64,000 bases of DNA from Alkalicoccobacillus gibsonii (GCF_016798245.1 NZ_JAEUZA010000002.1:434001-498000), one strand, 5' to 3'; shown: positions 41,118-52,284, counted from the first letter of the stretch. The notes: generated from the sequence alone by a model not told the origin. Made by a program: numbers and translations.

Positions 41118-42310
41118 AGTAATCCTGAAACCATACCAGCAAGCTGTTCCTTGGCTTTGCTGTAGAGGCCACGCTGCTTTAAAGACTGAGTGGTGAGTTT
41201 CTCAGAAATCTCTATATCGCGGAGCATACGTGTTACGACAACACTTACAGTTGCTTCGTTTTCAAGCAAGCAAGTCATTTCGCTATTTAAATGAAAGCTG
41301 CGTTTATCTAAATTTGCCGTACTAATCCATCCAAAGCTCTGGTCAATGACCAGGGCTTTTGCGTGGTAGAAGCCTTGATCATAATGATAAACCGAGACAC
41401 CCGACTCAATCAGACGCTGGATATATCCCATTGATCCTTCCTTAACAAGTGGGTGATCAGACTTTTGCGGGAGAAGAAGGCTGATTTCAATTCCGTTTTG
41501 AGAAGCCTGAATCAATGCTTCTTGAACCGTTTCTCCTGGCACATAATACGGGGAGCCAAGTAGAATGGAGTGCTTTGCTTCCTTAAGTCTCTCTAAAAGT
41601 AGAGATTCAAGACCCGTACCATTTGTCGTAAAGAAGCGAACGGGGTGCGGTCCCTTTTCCAGCACAGGATAGTCACTTTTTTTCTGCTGATTATTAATCC
41701 CTGCAAGCGCTAGATCAGCAAAAAATTGATCCTGCAGATCCTGTACCCCATCTCCTTCAAAGCGCATATGAAAGTCACGCCAGAAACCAAACCTTGGATT
41801 TCGACCGAGGTATTCGTCTCCTACATTAAAACCGCCTAGATATCCGATCTTCCCGTCAATAACAGTGATTTTTCTATGGTTTCTATGGTTTAAGGAGAAA
41901 AAGAATGTAGGAAATCTAGGAGTGTGACTTTTTGCAAAAACGATTCCTGCTTCCTGTAATCGTTTAATCGTTTTTCGGGAAAGCTTACTACCGACCCAAT
42001 CGACAAGTAGCTTAATATCAATTCCTTCGTTGGCCTTTTTCTCTAAGAGCTCGATTAATCGCGTTCCGATATGATCTTCTTTAAAAATATAAAAAATCAT
42101 ATGGACGTGATGGCGACTTGCTTCAATATCAGCAAAAAGCTTCTCAAAAAAATCCTCGCCCGTTGCAAGAAGGAAGGTACTTGTGTGGCGTTCGTCTTGA
42201 ATCTCTGGCTGATGCTGCTTGCGTAATCTTGCTAATCCGACGAGAAAGTCAATTCGAAGGTAAACAATGACAGCAATAAGCAGTATAGCAATCGTAAGTG
42301 CAATCTTCAT
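41114..42310 (-). CDS. Phospholipase D-like protein, probable cardiolipin synthase
   Basis: A 398-residue membrane-anchored protein of the phospholipase D superfamily. One N-terminal helix (about 3-22) precedes two HKD motifs: NHRNHRKITVIDGKIGYLGGFN near residue 145 (HxKx4D variant with H-R-K) and YHAKALVIDQSFGWISTANLD near 325. Cardiolipin synthases join two phosphatidylglycerol molecules; those with a single N-terminal helix resemble YwiE-type minor synthases. The start ATG is set by AAGGAG 6 bp upstream, dropping a 13-residue extension. Convergent overlap of 4 bp with the DUF456 gene. Confidence 0.88.
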   Translation of the reverse strand: MKIALTIAILLIAVIVYLRIDFLVGLARLRKQHQPEIQDERHTSTFLLATGEDFFEKLFADIEASRHHVHMIFYIFKEDHIGTRLIELLEKKANEGIDIKLLVDWVGSKLSRKTIKRLQEAGIVFAKSHTPRFPTFFFSLNHRNHRKITVIDGKIGYLGGFNVGDEYLGRNPRFGFWRDFHMRFEGDGVQDLQDQFFADLALAGINNQQKKSDYPVLEKGPHPVRFFTTNGTGLESLLLERLKEAKHSILLGSPYYVPGETVQEALIQASQNGIEISLLLPQKSDHPLVKEGSMGYIQRLIESGVSVYHYDQGFYHAKALVIDQSFGWISTANLDKRSFHLNSEMTCLLENEATVSVVVTRMLRDIEISEKLTTQSLKQRGLYSKAKEQLAGMVSGLL

Positions 42311-42441
42311 GAGGTTCTCCTTGCATACGTTTTTCTTTACTATGTCCAAATGAACTAGAAATCATGAATAACGCTTTTTGAATTCAGGAGAAGTCTCATG
42401 GTAGAATATAGGCAAATAGGTGAGAGGGAGACTGTTGCCTG

Positions 42442-43053
42442 ATGGAAAAGAAAAACGTCCCAAGTCTAGTGAAGGATCAACAACTCATACATAAACGTCG
42501 CGAGCAAATAATTAAAGGAGCTGTGCGACTATTTATTGAAAAAGGCTTCCACCGGACCACAACGAGGGAAATTGCAAAAGAATCAGGATTTAGTATTGGT
42601 ACACTCTATGAATATATTGGGAAGAAGGAAGATGTGCTTTATCTTGTCTGTGACGCAATTTACGATGAAGTAACCGAGCGCTTGAAAAAGCAATTGCACA
42701 CAACAGGTCCAGCATTACAAAGGTTAAAAGAAGCGATTCGTGCATACTTCCTGGTCATTGACTCCATGCAGGAAGAAGTACTTGTTATGTACCAGGAAAC
42801 CAAATCACTACCAAAAGAAACACTTCCATATGTGCTTAAGAAAGAAACGGAAATGGTAGAGATGATGGAGGAAATTTTGGCTGACTGCAAAAAAGAGAAC
42901 GTTTTGAATCTATCAGATAAAGAAATGAAGCTCGTTACACATAATATTTTAGTTGCAGGCCAAATGTGGACCTTCCGTAGATGGGCTTTGAGAAGGCATT
43001 TTACCTTGGAAGAGTACATTGATATGCAAATTAAACAGCTCATTTCAACATGA
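42442..43053 (+). CDS. TetR family transcriptional regulator
   Basis: A 203-residue regulator: the N-terminal TetR helix-turn-helix spans about residues 18-65 (GAVRLFIEKGFHRTTTREIAKESGFS, then GTLYEYIGKKEDVL). The C-terminal ligand domain is helical, related to regulators of fatty acid degradation that sit upstream of rpoE in several Bacillaceae next to acyl-CoA dehydrogenase genes; no such gene is present here. Target and ligand are unknown. The purine-rich site lies about 12 bp from the ATG, a little far. Confidence 0.82.
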   Translation: MEKKNVPSLVKDQQLIHKRREQIIKGAVRLFIEKGFHRTTTREIAKESGFSIGTLYEYIGKKEDVLYLVCDAIYDEVTERLKKQLHTTGPALQRLKEAIRAYFLVIDSMQEEVLVMYQETKSLPKETLPYVLKKETEMVEMMEEILADCKKENVLNLSDKEMKLVTHNILVAGQMWTFRRWALRRHFTLEEYIDMQIKQLIST

Positions 43054-43177
43054 TTACGGATGGAACAAAGGAAGCTCTAGCATATTTTATGAAAATATGT
43101 TTATAATGAAAAAGATGATCTTAAAATGTGATAGATGATTTGGATCTTATAGATAACGGTGAAAGGGCGTGCCCGGT

Positions 43178-43714
43178 TTGAACATAAACACACTAACGGC
43201 TGATGAAATATCAGAACTATCAATGATAGAAATTACCTTTGCTTTAATGCAAGAAAAAAAGCAACCAATCGAATACTATGCTCTAGTTGATGAAATTGCG
43301 AAAATTAAAGGATTAAGCAAAGCTGAAGTGAAAGAGCGTATCTCTTTTCTTTACACAGATCTAAACACGGACGGTCGCTTCATTACACTTGGAGAAAACC
43401 GTTGGGGCCTAAAAGCATGGTACCCAATTGATCAAATCGAAGAGCCAGTTCCAGCAGCAGCGCCGAAAAAGAAAAAGAAAAAATCATTTGATGATGAAGA
43501 TGATTTAGATCTAGTTGATGATAGCGAATTAGATGACTCTGAAGAGGATGAGTTTGAAGATCTTGAGGACGAATTAGATGAGATCTCTAACGAAGAAGAC
43601 TCTGAAGACGATTTTGAGGAAAAAGACCTGGATGGCTTCGAAGAGGACGACGATGAAGAACTTGACGAAGAAGACGATGAAGAGTCGTTTGATGAAGAAG
43701 AGGAAGATCGTTAA
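43178..43714 (+). CDS. rpoE: DNA-directed RNA polymerase delta subunit
   Basis: A 178-residue RNA polymerase subunit of Gram-positive bacteria that increases recycling and specificity of transcription. The N-terminal 90 residues form the winged HARE-HTH domain (MIEITFALMQEKKQPIEYY and DGRFITLGENRWGL); the C-terminal half is almost entirely Asp and Glu after a short KKKKKK run, the disordered acidic tail typical of delta. I start at TTG 43178, 10 bp after AAAGGG; the in-frame GTG at 43169 is too close to that site. The gene lies upstream of pyrG as in B. subtilis. Confidence 0.95.
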   Translation: MNINTLTADEISELSMIEITFALMQEKKQPIEYYALVDEIAKIKGLSKAEVKERISFLYTDLNTDGRFITLGENRWGLKAWYPIDQIEEPVPAAAPKKKKKKSFDDEDDLDLVDDSELDDSEEDEFEDLEDELDEISNEEDSEDDFEEKDLDGFEEDDDEELDEEDDEESFDEEEEDR

Positions 43715-43723
43715 GACAAAGGG

Positions 43724-43762
43724 TTGACTTATCCACAATTTCTATGTAGAATCATGCTTGGG
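43724..43762 (+). promoter_or_regulatory. pyrG promoter with GGG initiation site
   Basis: TTGACT (43724-43729), 17-bp spacer and TAGAAT (43747-43752). The seventh base after the -10 box begins GGGCTT (43760-43765), so transcripts should start GGGCUU, like GGGCUC in B. subtilis pyrG where reiterative G addition occurs at low CTP. Confidence 0.8.
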
Positions 43763-43802
43763 CTTAAGAAATAGTATAATGAACTGACATAGATGATTGA
43801 GA

Positions 43803-45529
<1,727 letters not shown>

Positions 45530-45535
45530 TGAAGG

Positions 45536-45568
45536 AAGAGCGCAGGGTGGATCTGCGCTCTTTTTTTT
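45536..45568 (+). terminator. Terminator of pyrG
   Basis: A 10-bp stem (AAGAGCGCAG with CTGCGCTCTT) and eight T residues follow the stop codon. Confidence 0.93.
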
Positions 45569-45593
45569 GTTGGGGAGGGGTGGCTGAGTGAAA

Positions 45594-45826
45594 GTGCGCG
45601 GGAATGAAGGTGAAGTGCGCGAGTTGGAGTGGAAGTGCGCGGGAATGAGGATGAGGTGCGCGAGCAGAGGTGAAAGTGCGCGGGAATGAAGAGTAGGTGC
45701 GCGAGTGAGGGTGGAAGTGCGCGGGAATGAAGAGAGGGTGCGCGAGTGAGGATGGAAGTGCGCGGGAATGGAGGTGAGGTGCGCGAGCTGAGTGAAAAGT
45801 GCGCGGAGATGAAGGTGAGGTGCGAG
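45594..45826 (+). repeat. Second GTGCGCGAG-type array with 20/21-bp alternation
   Basis: Twelve cores (GTGCGCGGG alternating with GTGCGCGAG) start at 45594, 45615, 45635, 45656, 45676, 45697, 45717, 45738, 45758, 45779, 45799 and 45820: steps alternate exactly +21, +20. The spacer after GCGGG reads AATGAAG or AATGAGG; after GCGAG it is variable. Same family as 3473-3810 but with a different dimer. Lies just after the pyrG terminator. Open frames on the minus strand are artefacts of composition. Confidence 0.92.
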
Positions 45827-45864
45827 CAAATAATCAATCAAACAGATCAAGCCATCATATTTAA

Positions 45865-45891
45865 AAAGCTGCAACGCGCAGTTGCAGCTTT
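45865..45891. terminator. Perfect hairpin after the array
   Basis: AAAGCTGCAAC and GTTGCAGCTTT form an 11-bp perfect stem around GCGCA. The downstream T tract is poor on the + strand (TTTAATAAT); on the minus strand TTTTTAAAT follows the stem. Confidence 0.5.
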
Positions 45892-45979
45892 AATAATAAA
45901 TTTTAGTTTTCATGCAGGATTTCTATAAACGTTAACCGAAATTTAGGTATGATACTTACTCTAAACAGAGGTGATAGCA

Positions 45980-46942
45980 ATTATCGTTAAAAGTAGGGAG
46001 AACCCTGTAAGGTTAGAGAAATTACGAGCTCTCCATAAGAGAATCCCCAACAACCATCCTACCTATAAAAGAATTAGACAAGATTTACATCTGCGAGAAA
46101 TTGGGTTTCAAGGAGAACAGTCTTTGGACTATTTCCTTCAATTCATCCCTAATGAAGTTATTGTAATGCACGATCTCCGACTCAAAGGCATTCAACAAAC
46201 TTTCTTTCAGCTAGATACCATCCTATTAAACAAAAATTTTATAGTCATCGTTGAGGTAAAGCACTACTCAGGACATATTTATTTTGATGAGGGCTCAAAG
46301 CAAATCTTACGAAAAGTAAATGATGTAACTGAGGGATTACCTAATCTGTTATCGCAAATCCATAGACAAAAATTGCAACTCAATCAATTTCTCCTCGAAA
46401 AAAATTATCCTCTAGTACCGATTATTGCTCTAGCTGTGTTCTCTAATCCTTCTGCCATCATTGAAACCAAAGGTCTACCAACTGCTCAAAGAAGTGCTAT
46501 TATCCGTTCTGAATTTTTACCTGAAAAATTAGAGAGCCTTCAAGCAAACTACTCTCAAGTGAGATTCTCCGAAAAACAGCTTCATTCTCTCGTTTCTTCA
46601 CTCAGCGAATCGCATGCCCCAGAGCAATTGAATATTCTAAAGGAATATCAACTTTCGATATCTGATCTAAAAATGGGGGTGGAGTGTCCTAAGTGCAATC
46701 AAATTAACATGGTTCGAAACATTAAGTTTGGGTACTGGAGCTGTTTGAACTGCTCATTTTCCTCTAAAGATGCTCATATAGTTACACTCCACGATCTTTC
46801 GAGTTTGGTAAACCATCCACTTACTAATAAGTTAGCTCGCCAAATTCTTCAGATCTCTTCAAGGCACGTGGTATACAGATTACTCAAACACTACCCTTCA
46901 CCCAACCTCAGCCAAAATCTCCCGCACGGTCAGCGCCAGTAA
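45980..46942 (+). CDS. NERD-domain protein with C-terminal zinc ribbon
   Basis: A 320-residue protein. Residues about 35-150 are the NERD nuclease-related domain (EIGFQGEQSLDYFLQF, then QLDTILLNKNFIVIVEVKHYSG with the D...E-x-K pattern of the restriction-endonuclease fold). A zinc ribbon with CPKCNQ and CLNC lies near residue 235-260. The start is unusual. The only upstream GTG (45971) lies inside the site AGAGGTGA; family members start M-I-V-K, which corresponds to ATT at 45980, 5-6 bp after that site. I infer an ATT start. The 3' end overlaps the convergent DUF2529 gene by 45 bp. Role unknown; nuclease activity is possible. Confidence 0.75.
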   Translation: MIVKSRENPVRLEKLRALHKRIPNNHPTYKRIRQDLHLREIGFQGEQSLDYFLQFIPNEVIVMHDLRLKGIQQTFFQLDTILLNKNFIVIVEVKHYSGHIYFDEGSKQILRKVNDVTEGLPNLLSQIHRQKLQLNQFLLEKNYPLVPIIALAVFSNPSAIIETKGLPTAQRSAIIRSEFLPEKLESLQANYSQVRFSEKQLHSLVSSLSESHAPEQLNILKEYQLSISDLKMGVECPKCNQINMVRNIKFGYWSCLNCSFSSKDAHIVTLHDLSSLVNHPLTNKLARQILQISSRHVVYRLLKHYPSPNLSQNLPHGQRQ

Positions 46943-47422
46943 AAAGTAAGCATGCAAGCCGAGTAAGGAGGCGGGATACCCCACGCGTGTGCCGTCTTCA
47001 TCTGGGACCAGACCTTGATGCAGATTTAAATCAAGTGTTAGATCACTGTATGAGACTAGAGAAGCTTCGTCATTCTCTGTTATGGTAGTAATAGAGAGAA
47101 AAGGAATTCCGCGTCTGGCTAGTTTACGGGCAAGCTGCACGGCTTCTTCGTCGTGTGAGAAACGAGTTGTGAGCACAACACGATCACGCTCTGTTACAGA
47201 GTCGAGGCCGTATTCGTCTAGAGAGTGAACGTTAGGTAGCGCTTCGTGTCCGTGTACGGCTTCTGCTTCAATGGCTTTCATTTCACCGAATGCGGCAATG
47301 TAGACATGATCGTCCGATGCGAGAGCCTGGCATAAGAGTCGTGCGGCGTCTTCAATGTCTTCTTCTTTATGTAAAAGAGCTTTTGTGGCTCCTGTGACTT
47401 GAGTGGTAAATATACGAAGCAT
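46898..47422 (-). CDS. ywjG: DUF2529 family protein (YwjG)
   Basis: A 174-residue protein of the DUF2529 family, with an arrangement like a SIS (sugar isomerase) fold: an N-terminal helix, VYIAAFGEMKAIEAEAVHG near residue 43, VVLTTRFSHDEEAVQLARKL near 85 and a Leu-rich final helix. Function is unknown. ywjG lies beside pyrG and spo0F in B. subtilis also. AGGAGAAT precedes the ATG. Its C-terminal coding end overlaps the convergent NERD gene. Confidence 0.8.
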   Translation of the reverse strand: MLRIFTTQVTGATKALLHKEEDIEDAARLLCQALASDDHVYIAAFGEMKAIEAEAVHGHEALPNVHSLDEYGLDSVTERDRVVLTTRFSHDEEAVQLARKLARRGIPFLSITTITENDEASLVSYSDLTLDLNLHQGLVPDEDGTRVGYPASLLGLHAYFLLALTVREILAEVG

Positions 47423-47533
47423 ATGGATTCTCCTTTGAATCGATTTTTTCTGTGTTGCTATTGTAACAAAGTTCCCAAACCTGCGCTTGTATAAACAATT
47501 TTCGATTTATTTTAACAAAATGCAAACAAAAGC

Positions 47534-47561
47534 AGGATTCCTTATCGAGAACACCGAAAAT
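47534..47561 (+). promoter_or_regulatory. Possible sigma-H promoter of spo0F
   Basis: AGGATT (47534) and GAAAAT (47556-47561), 16 bp apart, loosely resemble a sigma-H promoter (AGGAWWT...GAAT). spo0F in B. subtilis has a sigma-H promoter; here the match is only partial. Confidence 0.3.
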
Positions 47562-47607
47562 AGTTCTTTATCTCTAAACAATGACTAGCGCATAAGGAGG
47601 TTGAAAA

Positions 47608-47961
47608 TTGAAAAAATTACTGGTGGTAGACGACCAATATGGCATACGTGTGCTTCTTAACGAAATTTTGCAGAAAGATGGTTATGCCGTTTATCAAGCA
47701 GCAAACGGCGTCCAGGCACTAAGTATTGTTAAAGAAGAGAACCCGGAACTCATTCTACTTGATATGAAGATTCCTGGCATGGATGGCTTGGAGATTCTCC
47801 GAAGAATCAAAGTGACGCATCCTGATATAAAAGTAATTATGATGACCGCATATGGTGAATTAAATTTAATTAACGAAGCGATCGAGCTAGGAGCGGTTAG
47901 TTACTTTTCAAAACCGTTTGATATTGATGATGTTAGACAAGTCATTCGGGAGCATTTGTAA
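47608..47961 (+). CDS. spo0F: Sporulation phosphorelay response regulator Spo0F
   Basis: A 117-residue single-domain response regulator that carries phosphate from sensor kinases to Spo0B. Acidic pocket residues in VVDDQYGIR (near 8-9), the phospho-acceptor Asp52 in [11 protein letters not shown], the Thr in MMTAYGE and the Lys in FSKPFDIDD are all present; DDQYGIR and MKIPGMDG are Spo0F-specific. The start is TTG after AAGGAGG with 7-bp spacing. No output domain. Located before fba, as in B. subtilis. Confidence 0.97.
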   Translation: MKKLLVVDDQYGIRVLLNEILQKDGYAVYQAANGVQALSIVKEENPELILLDMKIPGMDGLEILRRIKVTHPDIKVIMMTAYGELNLINEAIELGAVSYFSKPFDIDDVRQVIREHL

Positions 47962-48021
47962 AATTGAAGGGCTTTCACGCGGTAACTTTCTAAAAAATCA
48001 TAGAAACTAAGGCGTAAAAAA

Positions 48022-48050
48022 CGTGTTTTTGACTCATAATATGCTATAAT
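48022..48050 (+). promoter_or_regulatory. Probable fba promoter
   Basis: CGTGTT, 17-bp spacer and TATAAT (48045-48050) with an extended TG before it. The 190-bp leader up to fba shows no clear riboswitch. Confidence 0.5.
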
Positions 48051-48239
48051 GGATTCGATCAAAAGAACACAAAATGTAACCAAGACGTGATTGGTTCAAC
48101 TATTTCTACATAGTGGACAAGCTCTGTGGATTCATCATGCAAATGAGGTATCTGCACCTTCACGTATGCAGTAGCAAGTGGTTAATTTTGACGCTCTGAT
48201 GTAAGAAAATCTGCAATATATAGTAGGAGGATCATCATT

Positions 48240-49103
48240 ATGCCTTTAGTTTCAATGACAGACATGCTGAACAAAGCAAAATCAGAAGGTTATGCTGTTG
48301 GACAGTTTAACGTAAACAACCTTGAGTTTACTCAAGCGATTCTTCAAGCAGCCAAAGAAGAAAACTCTCCAGTTATTCTTGGTGTTTCTGAAGGTGCTGC
48401 TCGTTACATGGGTGGATTCAAAACCATCGTTAAATTGGTTGAGTCTCTTATGGAAGAGTATGAAGTAGAAGTTCCTGTAGCCATTCACCTTGACCACGGT
48501 TCAAGTCTTGAAAGCTGCGCGCGCGCAATCCGTGCTGGATTCACTTCTGTTATGATTGATGGATCTCACCATCCACTAGAAGAAAACATTGAGCTAACTA
48601 AACGTGTTGTTCAAATGGCTCACGCAGTAGGAGTTTCTGTAGAAGCTGAGCTTGGCCGTATTGGCGGACAAGAAGACGATCTAATCGTTGACGATGCTGA
48701 AGCAGCTTACGCAATTCCTGAAGAATGTAAAGAGCTTGTAGAAGCAACAGGCGTTGATTGCTTTGCTCCTGCACTAGGTTCTGTTCATGGTCCTTACAAA
48801 GGTGAACCAAACCTTGGTTTTGATCACATGAAAACAATTGATGGTCTTGTAGGTATTCCACTTGTTCTTCACGGTGGTACTGGAATTCCAACAAACGATA
48901 TTAAAAAAGCGATTGAGTTTGGTCATGCCAAAATCAATGTAAATACAGAAAGCCAAATCTCATCAGCGAAAGCAGTTCGTGAAACACTTGCTGCTAAGCC
49001 GGACGAGTATGATCCACGTAAATATCTTGGACCTGCTAGAGATGCTATCAAAGCAACAGTTGCTGGCAAAATGCAAGAATTTGGTTCTTCAAACAAGGCA
49101 TAA
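48240..49103 (+). CDS. fbaA: Class II fructose-1,6-bisphosphate aldolase
   Basis: A 287-residue zinc-dependent aldolase of glycolysis and gluconeogenesis. The catalytic Asp and zinc His are in AIHLDHGSS near residue 83, further zinc ligands in VHGPYKG near 180 and VLHGGTGIP near 207, and the substrate loop in KINVNTESQ near 230. Length and sequence match Bacillus FbaA. AGGAGGATC precedes the ATG. The order spo0F-fba-tal-murA2-glpX-rho is the same as in B. subtilis. Confidence 0.97.
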   Translation: MPLVSMTDMLNKAKSEGYAVGQFNVNNLEFTQAILQAAKEENSPVILGVSEGAARYMGGFKTIVKLVESLMEEYEVEVPVAIHLDHGSSLESCARAIRAGFTSVMIDGSHHPLEENIELTKRVVQMAHAVGVSVEAELGRIGGQEDDLIVDDAEAAYAIPEECKELVEATGVDCFAPALGSVHGPYKGEPNLGFDHMKTIDGLVGIPLVLHGGTGIPTNDIKKAIEFGHAKINVNTESQISSAKAVRETLAAKPDEYDPRKYLGPARDAIKATVAGKMQEFGSSNKA

Positions 49104-49117
49104 TCATGCACAATGAT

Positions 49118-49145
49118 AAAAGCAGTTCTTTTGGAACTGCTTTTG
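49118..49145 (+). terminator. Terminator of fba
   Basis: AAAAGCAGTTC pairs with GAACTGCTTTT around TTTTG. The T run is short. Confidence 0.8.
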
Positions 49146-49197
49146 TCGATTTTTCAAACAATCAAGTTAAACTACTTTAGAAAGCGATGTGTTCTTA

Positions 49198-49842
49198 ATG
49201 AAATTCTTCATCGATACAGCAAATATTGACGAGATTCGTGAAGCAAAAGAGTTAGGCATTCTTTCAGGAGTTACAACAAACCCTTCACTTGTTGCTAAAG
49301 AAGGCGTAGATTTCCACGATCGCCTGCGTGAAATTACAGATCTTGTTTCAGAATCTGTAAGTGCTGAAGTGATTGCACTGGACGCTGAAACAATGATTAG
49401 TGAAGGAAAAGAGCTTGCTGCGATTGCTCCAAACATCACAGTTAAAGTTCCAATGACTCCAGATGGTCTTAAAGCTGTTCATGCTTTTTCTGAGCTAGGA
49501 ATTAAAACAAATGTAACGCTTGTTTTCTCGGCAGTACAAGCTTTGCTTGCAGCACGTGCAGGAGCAACATATGTATCTCCATTCCTTGGTAGACTTGATG
49601 ATATTGGCCATGACGGACTTGACCTTATTGATCAAATTGCAGCGATTTTTGAGACGCACAAGCTACCGACAGAAATCATTGCAGCATCTGTTCGTCATCC
49701 GGTTCACGTAACGGAGGCAGCAATTAGAGGTGCTCATATTGCAACAATCCCGCTTAATGTTATTAAACAACTGACTAAACACCCACTAACTGATCAAGGG
49801 ATTGAAAAATTCCTTGCTGACTGGGATAATCGCAATAAATAA
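49198..49842 (+). CDS. tal: Transaldolase (short TalC/fructose-6-phosphate-aldolase type)
   Basis: A 214-residue class I aldolase of the pentose phosphate pathway. The Schiff-base Lys lies in [14 protein letters not shown] near residue 83-84, and [13 protein letters not shown] near 27 and [14 protein letters not shown] near 130 are family hallmarks. The short form (about 215 residues) is the one used by Bacillus (YwjH). ATG 49198 gives the usual [15 protein letters not shown] start. The ribosome binding site is weak (AGAAAGCG), the poorest among the metabolic genes here. Confidence 0.94.
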   Translation: MKFFIDTANIDEIREAKELGILSGVTTNPSLVAKEGVDFHDRLREITDLVSESVSAEVIALDAETMISEGKELAAIAPNITVKVPMTPDGLKAVHAFSELGIKTNVTLVFSAVQALLAARAGATYVSPFLGRLDDIGHDGLDLIDQIAAIFETHKLPTEIIAASVRHPVHVTEAAIRGAHIATIPLNVIKQLTKHPLTDQGIEKFLADWDNRNK

Positions 49843-49844
49843 TT

Positions 49845-49912
49845 CATGACAGATGGCGGACCACTGAGCTTAGGGCGAATTTGGTCCGTCCTTCTGCCCA
49901 GTTTATGTCATG
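49845..49912 (+). other. Two-tier hairpin between tal and murA2
   Basis: CATGACA (49845-49851) pairs perfectly with TGTCATG (49906-49912), and inside it GG-GGACCA (49855-49863) pairs with TGGTCCGTCC (49882-49891). There is no T tract, so it is not a standard terminator. It begins 2 bp after the tal stop. Role unknown (mRNA end, processing or leader). Confidence 0.5.
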
Positions 49913-49986
49913 GTCAGCTTTTATAATAAGGATGAAACTGGCTATACTGGTTAGAAGGACGGAACGAGGAAAGAAGGGATGCGATC

Positions 49987-51270
49987 ATGGATAAATTAAT
50001 GATTGAAGGCGGTTACCCTTTAGAAGGAACCGTACAAATTGGCGGAGCAAAAAATAGTGCAGTGGCTCTAATTCCAGCAGCGATACTAGCTGACAGCCCT
50101 GTGACAATTGATAACTTACCAAATATTTCAGATGTAGAGTTGCTCTCAGAGCTTTTAAAGGAAATTGGTGGAAGCGTCGAGCTAAGTGACCACGAGATGA
50201 CCATTCATCCAGAAGAGATGTTTTCGATGCCACTTCCTAATGGACGAGTAAAACAATTACGTGCGTCCTATTATTTAATGGGAGCAATGCTCGGAAAATT
50301 TAAGAAGGCAGTCATTGGACTACCTGGTGGCTGTAACTTAGGCCCACGTCCAATTGATCAACATATAAAAGGGTTTGAAGCACTTGGCGCCAAAGTAACC
50401 AATGAACAAGGTGCCATTTATTTGCGTGCGGATGAACTCAAAGGTGCCAGAATTTACCTTGATGTCGTCAGTGTTGGGGCAACCATTAATATCATGTTAG
50501 CTGCTGTTCTAGCTAAAGGGCAGACAGTGATTGAAAATGCAGCCAAAGAACCAGAAATCATTGACGTTGCTACGCTGCTTACAAATATGGGGGCGAAAAT
50601 CAAGGGAGCTGGAACCAATGTCATTCGTATAGATGGTGTTGAATCGCTGCATGGATGTCGTCATACCATTATTCCTGACCGAATTGAAGCGGGAACCTAT
50701 ATGATTCTTGCTGCAGCAATTGGTCAAAAAGTGGTTGTTGATAATATCATTCCGTATCACGTAGAGTCGTTGATTGCGAAACTACGAGAAATGGGAGTTA
50801 ATGTTGAAGAGCGAGATGACCAGGTTCTAATTGAAAATCATAAAGAAAAAACGGGAGTGGATATTAAAACACTTGTCTACCCAGGATTTCCGACTGATTT
50901 GCAACAACCTTTCACAACCTTGCTTACACAAGCTAAAGGAACCAGTATTGTAACCGACACTATTTACAATGCACGCTTTAAACATATCGATGAAATTCGT
51001 CGAATGGGAGCGGATGTAAAGGTAGAAGGCCGGTCCGCCATTATTAATGGGGCAACTGAACTTCAAGGAGCTAAAGTAAGAGCAAGCGACTTGAGAGCCG
51101 GGGCTGCGTTATTAATCGCAGGTTTGATGGCTAATGGTGTAACAGAACTTTCAGGTCTAGAACACGTGGACCGCGGATATGAGAATCTAGAAGAAAAACT
51201 TGTAGGGTTAGGTGCTCGAATCTGGCGTGAAGAAATGTCAGAAGAAGAACGTGAGCAAGTGAAAAGCTAA
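49987..51270 (+). CDS. murAB: UDP-N-acetylglucosamine 1-carboxyvinyltransferase
   Basis: A 427-residue MurA-type enzyme that adds enolpyruvate to UDP-GlcNAc, the first committed step of peptidoglycan synthesis. The active-site Cys116 is in [13 protein letters not shown], the target of fosfomycin. [11 protein letters not shown] near residue 22 and [10 protein letters not shown] near 300 are conserved. By position between tal and glpX it corresponds to the second Bacillus copy (MurAB/MurZ), not MurAA. Followed by glpX after 34 bp, likely cotranscribed. Confidence 0.95.
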   Translation: MDKLMIEGGYPLEGTVQIGGAKNSAVALIPAAILADSPVTIDNLPNISDVELLSELLKEIGGSVELSDHEMTIHPEEMFSMPLPNGRVKQLRASYYLMGAMLGKFKKAVIGLPGGCNLGPRPIDQHIKGFEALGAKVTNEQGAIYLRADELKGARIYLDVVSVGATINIMLAAVLAKGQTVIENAAKEPEIIDVATLLTNMGAKIKGAGTNVIRIDGVESLHGCRHTIIPDRIEAGTYMILAAAIGQKVVVDNIIPYHVESLIAKLREMGVNVEERDDQVLIENHKEKTGVDIKTLVYPGFPTDLQQPFTTLLTQAKGTSIVTDTIYNARFKHIDEIRRMGADVKVEGRSAIINGATELQGAKVRASDLRAGAALLIAGLMANGVTELSGLEHVDRGYENLEEKLVGLGARIWREEMSEEEREQVKS

Positions 51271-51304
51271 TAGATGATGTACGCATTTGGGGAGGAGTCT
51301 GGTT

Positions 51305-52270
51305 ATGGAGAGAAGTTTGTCAATGGAGCTAGTGCGTGTGACGGAGGCTGCAGCCCTTGCGTCAGGACGTTGGATGGGAAGAGGTAATAAAGAAGAAGCG
51401 GATCGTGCGGCAACAGAAGCAATGCGCGATGTGTTTGATACCATCCCAATGAAAGGTACGGTTGTGATCGGTGAAGGGGAAATGGATGAAGCCCCAATGC
51501 TTTACATAGGTGAAAAGCTTGGGAACGGCTATGGTCCGCGCGTGGACGTTGCAGTTGATCCATTAGAAGGAACCAATATCGTTGCGTATGGTCAGTGGAA
51601 TGCACTCGCCGTGTTAGCAGTGGCTGACAATGGCCAGCTATTAAACGCACCAGATATGTATATGGAAAAGATTGCGGTAGGTCCAGAGTCTGTTGGTCTT
51701 GTTGACATCGATGCACCTGTTATTGACAATCTTCGAGCTGTAGCAAAAGCGAAAAACAAGGACATTGAAGATCTTGTGGTCACAATCTTGAATCGTGAGC
51801 GACATACAAAGATGATCCAAGAAATTCGCGAGGCAGGCGCCAGAATCAAACTTCTTTCTGACGGTGATGTTGCCGCAGCAATTAATACGGCTTTTGGTGA
51901 TACAGGTGTGGATATCATGCTTGGATCAGGTGGTGCGCCGGAGGGAGTTATTGCAGCAGCAGGGTTGAAATGCCTTGGTGGTGAACTACAAGGTCGCTTG
52001 CTTCCGCAAAATGACGCTGAAATTGAACGCTGCCATAAGATGGGAATCACAGACATCGATAAAGTCTTTATGATGGATGATCTAGTGGGTGGAGATGATT
52101 GTATTTTCGCTGCGACCGGCGTAACCGATGGCGAACTTCTAAAAGGCGTTCGCTATAAAGGGAAAAATGCCGATACCCAATCGATTGTTATGCGTGCTAA
52201 ATCTGGAACAATTCGTTTTGTTGAAGGAACACATAGTATGAAGAAAAAACCAGACCTCGTTATTCGATAG
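51305..52270 (+). CDS. glpX: Class II fructose-1,6-bisphosphatase
   Basis: A 321-residue gluconeogenic phosphatase of the GlpX family. Metal-binding motifs are visible: [15 protein letters not shown] near residue 57, [13 protein letters not shown] near 85 and the [20 protein letters not shown] block near 205. The ATG is set by GGGGAGGAG 7 bp upstream; an extension to TTG 51287 is rejected. In B. subtilis the GlpX orthologue at this locus (ywjI) is active in gluconeogenesis, matching the neighbouring fba and tal. Confidence 0.95.
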   Translation: MERSLSMELVRVTEAAALASGRWMGRGNKEEADRAATEAMRDVFDTIPMKGTVVIGEGEMDEAPMLYIGEKLGNGYGPRVDVAVDPLEGTNIVAYGQWNALAVLAVADNGQLLNAPDMYMEKIAVGPESVGLVDIDAPVIDNLRAVAKAKNKDIEDLVVTILNRERHTKMIQEIREAGARIKLLSDGDVAAAINTAFGDTGVDIMLGSGGAPEGVIAAAGLKCLGGELQGRLLPQNDAEIERCHKMGITDIDKVFMMDDLVGGDDCIFAATGVTDGELLKGVRYKGKNADTQSIVMRAKSGTIRFVEGTHSMKKKPDLVIR

Positions 52271-52284
52271 ACGAGTTTGATACT

